Position numbers and translations under genes: made by a program | Origin: Candidatus Rifleibacteriota bacterium | Lineage (GTDB): Bacteria; Riflebacteria; Ozemobacteria; Ozemobacterales; Ozemobacteraceae | Length of the DNA stretch: 10,434 bases | Assembly (NCBI GenBank): GCA_017526725.1 | Contig: JAFXRA010000169.1 | Span: 1 to 10,434, forward strand | Direction: 5' to 3' | Notes under the pieces: generated by a model | What the model saw: the letters and a program-made list of their open reading frames with translations, nothing else | What the model was told of the DNA's origin: nothing | Database searches by the model: none | In this document: piece by piece, positions 1-5,455 of the stretch | How positions within the stretch are numbered: the stretch's first letter is position 1 | Layout of the letters: every line of letters begins with the position of its first letter

Positions 1-732
1 GCTTACCGCATCAGCTAAGGTAGTTTTATCCATAACTGCAGGCCCTGAGCCTATAGTTTCTATAGAGTTATCTAGAACGTCAGAAATAATAAGCTGTATT
101 GTTTCGGCTGGATAAGCCATTTCTGCAAGTTTCCCGCCTTTAATTGCAGAAAGATGCTTTCTGACTGTGTTAATTTCTTTAATATCTGCTCCGCTTTTCA
201 AGAGAAGGTTGTTCACACTTTGTTTTTCAGATAATGATATCCCTTCTGCAGGAAGACACATAAGACTAGAGGCTCCGCCTGATAAGAGAAAGAATATTAA
301 ATCATTGGCTTCAGCTTTACTGGCTATACGGGTTATTATTCTGGCACTCAATATTGAATCCATGTCTGGAATAGGGTGAGCACATTCCATAAACCTGATT
401 TTCCCAAGCATTTCTTCAGGAATATTGCTGTCTTGAGGAACACAGATGCAGCCTTCTGTTATTCTGTCTCCAAGAATGTCGTATATTGCTTTTGCCATTT
501 TGTAGCCGGCTTTTCCAGCACCAATGACATAAATATTGTTGTAAAAATTAAGATTATAATTTTTGCTTTTAAAAGTTAAAGTGTTTTCTTCTAGAATAAA
601 CTGTGAGTATGTTGCTTTATATGGGTCACAAGCTTTAACAGCTTCTTCATAGGCAGAAATGGCAACATTTATAAAAGCAGAATCTCGACTGTCATATCCT
701 GCGTTCAGCTCTCTTAAATTCTTAATAAGCAT
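1..732 (-). CDS. Glycerate 2-kinase (GckA/TtuD family, DUF4147), N-terminal part, cut by window edge
   Basis: My translation of the minus strand from the ATG at 730-732 is open for all 244 codons to the window edge. It shows the hallmarks of class II glycerate kinase: a GAGKAG loop (residues 71-76), HPIPD (119-123), LLSGGASSL (149-157), NTVRKHLSAIKGG (188-200), ISDVLDN (216-222) and GSGPAV (228-233). The family phosphorylates D-glycerate to 2-phosphoglycerate with ATP in the cytoplasm. Full-length members are about 400-450 residues, so the remainder, including the MOFRL domain, lies outside the window. A GAGAG sequence lies just upstream of the ATG. It is divergent from a hydroxypyruvate/glyoxylate reductase, whose product is its substrate, which supports the call. 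No internal stop or frameshift was seen. Confidence 0.9.
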   Translation of the reverse strand, partial: MLIKNLRELNAGYDSRDSAFINVAISAYEEAVKACDPYKATYSQFILEENTLTFKSKNYNLNFYNNIYVIGAGKAGYKMAKAIYDILGDRITEGCICVPQDSNIPEEMLGKIRFMECAHPIPDMDSILSARIITRIASKAEANDLIFFLLSGGASSLMCLPAEGISLSEKQSVNNLLLKSGADIKEINTVRKHLSAIKGGKLAEMAYPAETIQLIISDVLDNSIETIGSGPAVMDKTTLADAVS

Positions 733-761
733 TAGCAATACTCTCTTTTTTGAAATAAAAC

Positions 762-822
762 TATAGAACAACTATTCTATATTATTAATGATTTTTAAGA
801 AACTTCAAATTTTTCAATTTGA
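762..822. promoter_or_regulatory. Two inverted repeats in the divergent control region, possible operators
   Basis: Two short perfect inverted repeats lie between the kinase and reductase genes. TATAGAA-6 nt-TTCTATA spans 762-781, and TCAAATT-4 nt-AATTTGA spans 805-822. They overlap or flank the -10 and -35 elements proposed for the kinase gene, which is where a repressor or activator would sit. The DNA is very AT-rich, so chance palindromes are possible. No regulator gene is present in the window. Confidence 0.35.
779..808 (-). promoter_or_regulatory. Candidate promoter of the glycerate kinase gene
   Basis: On the minus strand TTGAAG (808-803) is followed after 18 nt by TAATAT (784-779), a plausible sigma-70 pair about 50 nt upstream of the kinase ATG. 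AT-rich surroundings offer other -10 candidates, so the exact site is uncertain. Confidence 0.35.
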
Positions 823-880
823 TTCAAGAAAAATATATTACCATAATCTAAATAAAAGTAGTTATTATTATCTTTGTTTC

Positions 881-889
881 TGATAAAAT
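881..889 (+). promoter_or_regulatory. Candidate extended -10 promoter of the reductase gene
   Basis: TGATAAAAT matches an extended -10 (TGn followed by TAAAAT), about 58 nt upstream of the reductase start at 947. No convincing -35 hexamer is visible; GTTATT at 861-866 is the nearest at 17-nt spacing. It would drive the reductase and the transpeptidase behind it. Confidence 0.3.
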
Positions 890-946
890 AGTAAATTGAT
901 TCTAGATTTTTTTGCTGCTGATGTAACTAATAGAAAGGAAATAATA

Positions 947-1918
947 ATGACTAAGATGAAAGTTTTCGTAACAAGAGAAATTCTGCCGGAAGGCTTGGAA
1001 ATATTAAGAAAGAATTTTGATGTAGACGTTTGGACTGAATATGCTCCTCCTTCTAAAGAAATAATTAAGGAAAGAATTAAAGATGCTGATGCAATTTTGA
1101 CCATGCTTTCAGACAAAATCGACGCAGAAATAATCAATTCTGCTCCAAAGCTCAAGATAATTGCTCAGTTGGCTGTAGGCTACGACAACATTGATTTGAA
1201 AGCCGCAAAAGAACGTGGAATTTACGTAACAAATACACCAGACGCTTTGACTGATGCTTCGGCTGATTTTTCCTTTGCTCTGATGATGGCTGTTTCTAGA
1301 AGAGTTGTAGAAGCAGATAAATATGTAAGAGCTGGTAATTGGAAAGTTGCTTGGCATCCTAGTATGATGCTCGGTGCTCCATTACGAGGAACTACTCTAG
1401 GCATTATTGGCGCAGGAAGAATTGGTCAGGCTATGGCAAAACGCGGTCTCGGCTTTGATATGAGAATACTTTATTATAACCGTTCAGCAAAGCCTGAATT
1501 TGAAAAAGAATGCGGTGCTAAAAGAGTCGAATTAGATGAATTGCTGAAAGAATCTGATTTTGTAAGCCTTCATGTTCCTTTAAACGACCAGACTCGCGGT
1601 TTAATAAATGCCGAAAAACTTGCTTTGATGAAGAAAACTGCTTATTTAATCAGCAATGCAAGAGGTCCGGTTATTGAAGAAAAAGCTCTTTATGAAGCTT
1701 TGAAAAATCATGAGATTGCCGGTGCTGCATTAGACGTTTTCTGCACTGAACCAACTCCTGCAGACAACCCACTGCTTGAACTTGATAATATTGTTGTGGC
1801 ACCTCATATTTCGAGTGCAAATACAGTAACAAGAACTAAAATGTCTGTAATGAATGCCGAAGATATCACTGCTGTTCTTATGGGAAAAGAGCCTAAGAAC
1901 ATTGTTGTAGGCAAATAA
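947..1918 (+). CDS. D-2-hydroxyacid dehydrogenase, glyoxylate/hydroxypyruvate reductase type
   Basis: A 323-residue protein of normal length for NAD(P)H-dependent D-isomer-specific 2-hydroxyacid dehydrogenases. Visible features are GYDNID (78-83), NTPDALTDASADFSFAL (96-112) as in glyoxylate reductases, a Rossmann loop GIIGAGRIGQAMAKRG (152-167), and the catalytic triad R239 (in SNARG), E268 (in DVFCTEP) and H287 (in APHISSAN). It probably reduces glyoxylate to glycolate and/or hydroxypyruvate to D-glycerate in the cytoplasm. The start at 947 is preferred to an in-frame ATG at 896: GAAAGGAA lies 6-8 nt upstream of 947, and residues begin with the family's K-x-x-V-x-V-T-R strand. The divergent neighbour is glycerate kinase, the next enzyme of the pathway. 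The transpeptidase gene begins 23 nt after its stop, so the two are likely cotranscribed. Cofactor and exact substrate cannot be told from sequence alone. Confidence 0.92.
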   Translation: MTKMKVFVTREILPEGLEILRKNFDVDVWTEYAPPSKEIIKERIKDADAILTMLSDKIDAEIINSAPKLKIIAQLAVGYDNIDLKAAKERGIYVTNTPDALTDASADFSFALMMAVSRRVVEADKYVRAGNWKVAWHPSMMLGAPLRGTTLGIIGAGRIGQAMAKRGLGFDMRILYYNRSAKPEFEKECGAKRVELDELLKESDFVSLHVPLNDQTRGLINAEKLALMKKTAYLISNARGPVIEEKALYEALKNHEIAGAALDVFCTEPTPADNPLLELDNIVVAPHISSANTVTRTKMSVMNAEDITAVLMGKEPKNIVVGK

Positions 1919-1941
1919 ATAGATTTTATGGGGTAAAAATA

Positions 1942-2658
1942 ATGCGAAAAACTACTATTATAATAGGATTGCTTATTATGTCTATGCTTAGTTCTCTTGC
2001 TCTTTATGCAAAAGATGACGGAATAATTAATTTCGTGAAGAACAAACTTGATGAATATGTTGATAATAAAGATGTAAAAAGTTTGGTATTTGTAAAATAT
2101 ATGGGCGGTTCAGAAGCCCAGGTTTCTTTATTTAAAAAAGACAAAGACCTTAAAGACGATAAGGATTTGTTTTATAGAACCTCTATGTTTCATGCTTATA
2201 TAGGCAAAAATGGCATAGGGAAAGAAAAAGAAGGTGATTCTAAGACACCTTTAGGCGATTTTGGTATTATTCAGGCTTTTGGTATAAAAGCTAATCCTGG
2301 AACAACTATCGAATATCTGAATATCAATAAAAATCATTACTGCTGCGACGAAGACTGCCAATATTATAATAAAATAATTGATGCTGAAGCAGTAAATCAT
2401 AAGTGCAAAGGCGAACACATTATTGATTATGTTCCTCAGTATAATTACGGCTTTTTCTTAGACTACAACAAGGAAGGTGTTTATCCGAAGGGGTCTGCAA
2501 TATTCTTTCATGTAAAGGGTAAAAAACCTTATACTGCCGGCTGTATATCAGTAAAAGAAGAAGATATGATTACTATTCTGAAAGAAATAGATGCTAACAC
2601 CAGAGTTATTATATATGGCGACAAAAATGCAGGTACTTTCCCTCCAGGAATAAAATGA
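1942..2658 (+). CDS. Secreted YkuD-type L,D-transpeptidase catalytic domain protein
   Basis: A 238-residue protein with a signal peptide: a basic MRK start, a hydrophobic stretch at about 5-22, and likely cleavage after LYA (23). The YkuD/ErfK catalytic signature is present as H190 in FFHVKG and C201 in TAGCISV; GDSKTPLGDFGI (98-109) and YYN (141-143) are also typical of this family. Such enzymes act in the periplasm or wall, cutting and re-joining peptidoglycan stem peptides at the D-Ala end through a Cys thioester. Odd features are that the Arg usual after GCI/GCV is Ser here, and that a cysteine cluster (C134, C135, C139, C155, with H153) sits in the region that is usually Trp/Asp-rich. 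GGGG at 1930-1933 is a usable SD, 8 nt before the ATG. It follows the reductase by 23 nt, an arrangement without obvious functional logic. Some members of this group are hydrolases or uncharacterised, so the exact reaction is inferred. Confidence 0.85.
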   Translation: MRKTTIIIGLLIMSMLSSLALYAKDDGIINFVKNKLDEYVDNKDVKSLVFVKYMGGSEAQVSLFKKDKDLKDDKDLFYRTSMFHAYIGKNGIGKEKEGDSKTPLGDFGIIQAFGIKANPGTTIEYLNINKNHYCCDEDCQYYNKIIDAEAVNHKCKGEHIIDYVPQYNYGFFLDYNKEGVYPKGSAIFFHVKGKKPYTAGCISVKEEDMITILKEIDANTRVIIYGDKNAGTFPPGIK

Positions 2659-2791
2659 GTCTGGTTTTGTTATAGATAAAGTTGATATTATCCAAATAAA
2701 ACCATCTTTGTTAAAGAGTGATGTCATGTATAAAATGCATGACTGGGAGATTTTTAATAATCTAACAGTCTTCGGACTCAACTTTTTATAG
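2654..2791 (+). other. Intergenic open frame without a start, possible gene remnant or chance ORF
   Basis: Directly after the transpeptidase stop, the frame beginning near 2657 stays open for about 44 codons to a TAG at 2789-2791. It reads SGFVIDKVDIIQIKPSLLK... and the first in-frame ATG is at 2726. That ATG would give only a 21-residue peptide with a poor SD. I do not recognise the sequence. The rest of the 2659-2978 gap holds a hairpin, a promoter and nothing else I can identify. Confidence 0.12.
2723..2755 (+). terminator. Weak terminator-like hairpin after the transpeptidase gene
   Basis: GTCATGTA (2723-2730), a 5-nt loop and TGCATGAC (2736-2743) form an 8-bp stem with one G-U pair. A TTTTT run follows only after 7 nt (2751-2755). 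The gap between stem and T run makes it a weak terminator at best; it could end the reductase-transpeptidase transcript. Confidence 0.3.
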
Positions 2792-2887
2792 CTTATTCAA
2801 CTTCTTTGAAAAAGGGGATATTTAAACAAATAATCTTTAAGCGAAAAGTGGCATTAACAACGAAAAAGGTTTGCATATACCTTGGGT

Positions 2888-2900
2888 AGTTCTCGGAACT
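2888..2900. promoter_or_regulatory. Small palindrome upstream of the GLUG-protein promoter
   Basis: AGTTC-TCG-GAACT is a perfect inverted repeat with 5-bp arms, ending 16 nt before the proposed -35 element. The position suits an activator site, but the arms are short. Confidence 0.2.
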
Positions 2901-2916
2901 CTGTAAACTAAAATTA

Positions 2917-2945
2917 TTGTATGGGTAAATAAACTAAGCTATAAT
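2917..2945 (+). promoter_or_regulatory. Sigma-70 promoter of the GLUG-repeat protein gene
   Basis: TTGTAT (2917-2922), a 17-nt spacer and a perfect TATAAT (2940-2945) lie 33 nt before the ATG. A good SD, AGGGAG (2965-2970), follows at 8-nt spacing from the start codon. Together they indicate that this gene is transcribed on its own. Confidence 0.6.
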
Positions 2946-2978
2946 AATTTTAAATTAGTGATCTAGGGAGATAAACTT

Positions 2979-4367
2979 ATGAACAAGAATTTGAGACTTC
3001 TCTGTGTGGCGGCTGGTCTGACTCTTCTATTCGGTAGCAATGTTCTGGCGGCCGAAAACGATTATTATTTTGGTGCAGGGAAAGGAACAAAAGAATCTCC
3101 CTACTGGGTTGAAAACGCAGAACATCTACAAAACGTAAGGCTTTTTCCTAATTCTTATTTTATTCAGACTAAAGATATTGATGCTGGCGATAAGGCTTTT
3201 ATTCCAATAGGCAACTTTGAAAAGCCTTTTACGGGCCATTATGATGGGGAAGGGCACAAAATAACCATTACTGACCTTGGTGCCACTGATGGCGACATTA
3301 AGCTGGCTGGACTTTGGGGTTTCACTTCTGAAGCTGAAATTAAGAATCTTAATGTTGAAGTAAATGCTTCATTAAATCTTGATGGCCGTGTTTGCTTAGG
3401 CGGTATTGCTGCCTGTTCCAACAACACTAATATAAGCAGTTGCAGCGTTTCTTCTGATTCAAATATTTATGTAAATTCGGAAAAGTGTCTTTATGCTGGT
3501 GGAATCATTGGTTATTCTGCTTTTGGCACAGTTATTCGTAATTGTTCTTTTGAAGGACGCATTGATGGCCGTTCAAGAGGCGATATTGATGCAGTTTGTG
3601 CTGTAGGCGGTATTGTCGGAGAAAACCGAACAGGGGCTAGAATTAAAAAATCTACTTTTGCTGAAACTGCATCTGTATCTGGCAATTCATCTATCGCACC
3701 TGCCTGGGTTGGCGGTATAGCTGGCTTTAACGAAAACTCCACTTATGTCTGCGATTGTCATGCAGTAGTTCCAATGAATCTTAAACCTGAATATGGCGAA
3801 CAGAAGCAGGTATTTACTAAAATAAGTAAATGCAATTCTGCTGGAACTGTTAGCGGATACAGTTTAGAAAGAATCTCTGTCGGCGGAATTTGTGGCTTCA
3901 ATGCTGCTGATGTAGCCAATTGTATTTCTCAGTCCAGTTCTAACACCAGAGGTTCTATCGTAAAATGCAATGATGTCCCCAGCGCTTTGATAGGCGGAGT
4001 TGTTGGTGATAATAACGGTACTGTTTATAATTCATCTTCTATTTCAAGCATTCAGATGTTAAGCGATGGTTTCTTGGGAGTTGGTGGCATTGTCGGCCGA
4101 AACGCCGGAGTGATAAACCATTGTAATTATTATTCTATTTCAGGAAAAGCCCTCAGCAGCTTTACTGCTTTACGAACTTTTAATGTTTTCTCTGCTTTGG
4201 AATCTGTTTCTGCAAGAGGCGGAATTGCCGGAATTAATGATAATCGTTCTAATACAGCTTCAATTACAGACTGCAAAGTTTTTGGAACCGATGATGATCA
4301 GGCTATTACTTCTTATGGGCATACCCGTGGCGGTTACGGCAAATATGTCGGTTTGGAAACCAAATAG
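2979..4367 (+). CDS. Secreted GLUG-repeat (beta-helix-like) protein
   Basis: A 462-residue protein with a clear signal peptide: MNKN, a hydrophobic core at 6-22, and likely cleavage around VLAA-E (25). Residues 30-110 resemble the start of GLUG-motif surface proteins (G-T-x-E-S-P-Y, then FTGHYDGEGHKI at 84-95). Eight repeats follow, each beginning GG[IV][VIA]G: at about 141, 174, 210, 245, 302, 339, 369 and 414, most followed by N or S residues and then a Cys or Ser turn. The GLUG motif is found in many bacterial surface and secreted proteins and is predicted to form beta-solenoid rungs; catalytic function is not implied. There are at least 14 cysteines, many at the end of a repeat. No LPXTG, membrane anchor or C-terminal sorting domain is visible, so attachment is unknown. 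It has its own promoter, SD and terminator. Confidence 0.82.
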   Translation: MNKNLRLLCVAAGLTLLFGSNVLAAENDYYFGAGKGTKESPYWVENAEHLQNVRLFPNSYFIQTKDIDAGDKAFIPIGNFEKPFTGHYDGEGHKITITDLGATDGDIKLAGLWGFTSEAEIKNLNVEVNASLNLDGRVCLGGIAACSNNTNISSCSVSSDSNIYVNSEKCLYAGGIIGYSAFGTVIRNCSFEGRIDGRSRGDIDAVCAVGGIVGENRTGARIKKSTFAETASVSGNSSIAPAWVGGIAGFNENSTYVCDCHAVVPMNLKPEYGEQKQVFTKISKCNSAGTVSGYSLERISVGGICGFNAADVANCISQSSSNTRGSIVKCNDVPSALIGGVVGDNNGTVYNSSSISSIQMLSDGFLGVGGIVGRNAGVINHCNYYSISGKALSSFTALRTFNVFSALESVSARGGIAGINDNRSNTASITDCKVFGTDDDQAITSYGHTRGGYGKYVGLETK

Positions 4368-4448
4368 TAATCAGAAAGAACGCAAGATTTTTGTTAGTAA
4401 TCCATGTATTATAATTAGCATCTTCTAGGCTTGAATTATCTAGAATAT

Positions 4449-4487
4449 AAATAACCTAGGGCGTTTTCGACTCCCTAGGTTATTTTT
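4449..4487 (+). terminator. Strong intrinsic terminator after the GLUG-repeat gene
   Basis: AAATAACCTAGGG (4449-4461) and CCCTAGGTTATTT (4473-4485) form a perfect 13-bp stem around an 11-nt loop. A T run is continuous with the right arm (4483-4487). The A-rich left flank means it may also act on the convergent hydrolase gene on the minus strand. Confidence 0.88.
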
Positions 4488-4520
4488 CATAGAAAAAAAG
4501 AATAAATTGGGGAAGTTGAG

Positions 4521-5192
4521 TTAGTAATTGTCTGCAAAGAGGAAGGGTGCAATTATATCGTATAGTTTTGGGTTATGAATGACATAGGTATCGTGCCCTT
4601 CTCCCTCTAGTATCTGCATTTGACTGTTTTCTATATTCCTGTGTATTGACTTTGTATGGGCTTCTTTGACCAAATCATTCTCTCCAGCAAGAATTAAAGT
4701 CGGAATATGTATTGTATGTAGTTCTTCATGGGTGATATTTGGGTTATTCAGCATCAGCTCTATTAATGGAGAATGATTAGCTTCGTAATCCAGTTCACAT
4801 TGTCTTAAAAACCAGTTTTGCAGGCCAGTGGGCTTCAAATTTGCACCGCTTACAATAAGCTTAGAAATCAGACCTGGGTGTCTGATGGCTATTAAAAGGC
4901 CTAAAATTCCACCATCACTAAAACCATATAATACAGGATGCTTTATCTTTTTCTTTTTTATGAAGGAAACGACATCTTCAGCCATTTCGTCATAGGTTAG
5001 AGAATCAACTGGGTCGCTTTCACCGTGCCCTCGGCTATCTAGAGCATAGACTGTAAAATCTTTTGAGAGCAGTTCGGAAAGTTCATAAAACATTGTGTGA
5101 TCTTCGCCGTTACCATGTAGGAGAACTATACTTTGTTCATTTTTACCGAATTTTTCGTAGTTGATGTTGATTCCGTTTACTTCTGTGTGCAT
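4521..5192 (-). CDS. Alpha/beta-fold hydrolase, substrate unknown
   Basis: A 223-residue cytoplasmic protein of the alpha/beta hydrolase fold. In order: the oxyanion-hole loop LLHGNGED (24-31), the strand and loop YALDSRGHGESD (49-60), the nucleophile elbow GFSDGG with S92 (90-95), the acid D173 in AGENDLV, and catalytic H200 in GEGHDTYV. All three catalytic residues are present. It lacks a signal peptide, and the cap region between about 118 and 160 is short, giving a total length at the low end of the family. The start at 5192 is supported by GAGG 9 nt upstream. It is transcribed alone, convergent to the GLUG gene and divergent from the large secreted-protein gene. Esterases, lactonases and C-C hydrolases all share this pattern, so no substrate is assigned. 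Confidence 0.85.
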   Translation of the reverse strand: MHTEVNGININYEKFGKNEQSIVLLHGNGEDHTMFYELSELLSKDFTVYALDSRGHGESDPVDSLTYDEMAEDVVSFIKKKKIKHPVLYGFSDGGILGLLIAIRHPGLISKLIVSGANLKPTGLQNWFLRQCELDYEANHSPLIELMLNNPNITHEELHTIHIPTLILAGENDLVKEAHTKSIHRNIENSQMQILEGEGHDTYVIHNPKLYDIIAPFLFADNY

Positions 5193-5257
5193 ATATTTGC
5201 CTCAATACTATGACTAATAATCTGACTTTTAATAACATCCAAATTTATATACATATA

Positions 5258-5286
5258 CTTATAATAAACTTTTTTTAATTTATCAA
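5258..5286 (-). promoter_or_regulatory. Candidate promoter of the alpha/beta hydrolase gene
   Basis: On the minus strand TTGATA (5286-5281), a 17-nt spacer and TATAAG (5263-5258) form a good sigma-70 pair about 65 nt upstream of the hydrolase ATG. Confidence 0.45.
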
Positions 5287-5348
5287 TGGCTTTAAAACAA
5301 AAATATCTTTATAGTCTTAAAAAAAATTAATTTTTTTTGTCTAGACTC

Positions 5349-5376
5349 TTGCGTATTGTAGAAATTTCAGTAAAAT
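5349..5376 (+). promoter_or_regulatory. Candidate promoter of the glycine-zipper secreted protein gene
   Basis: TTGCGT (5349-5354), a 16-nt spacer and TAAAAT (5371-5376) form a plausible promoter. Transcription would start near 5382-5384 and give a leader of about 72 nt. Long A/T tracts just upstream (5316-5340) could act as an UP-like element. Confidence 0.45.
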
Positions 5377-5380
5377 ATAG

Positions 5381-5449
5381 ATAAGGAGTATCGGTACATT
5401 TTGACGGTACCGTTTACTTATTGCAGTTTTTTATAAGTTTATAAGGAGT
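5381..5449 (+). promoter_or_regulatory. Leader with duplicated SD sequence and hairpin
   Basis: The nonamer ATAAGGAGT occurs exactly twice, at 5381-5389 and 5441-5449. The second contains the working SD (AAGGAG, 7 nt before the ATG at 5456). The first lies at the predicted 5' end of the mRNA with no good ATG after it. Between them CGGTAC (5392-5397) and GTACCG (5407-5412) can form a 6-bp stem with a 9-nt loop. From TTG at 5401 a mini-frame of 11 codons runs to TAA, so a leader peptide is possible but weak. An alternative is a 5' stabiliser. Confidence 0.4.
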
Positions 5450-5455
5450 TATATT

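Noticed and set aside
896..946. Upstream ATG extending the reductase by 17 residues
   Set aside because: The extra residues match nothing expected at the family N-terminus, while the ATG at 947 has a well-placed GAAAGGAA.
2659..2978. Riboswitch, for example a cyclic-di-GMP type, before the secreted GLUG protein
   Set aside because: I see no conserved aptamer core; the proposed promoter leaves a leader of only about 27 nt before the start codon.
5401..5406. TTGACG as a -35 hexamer for the 5456 gene
   Set aside because: No -10-like hexamer lies 16-18 nt downstream (the sequence there is CAGTTT); the TTGCGT/TAAAAT pair upstream fits better.
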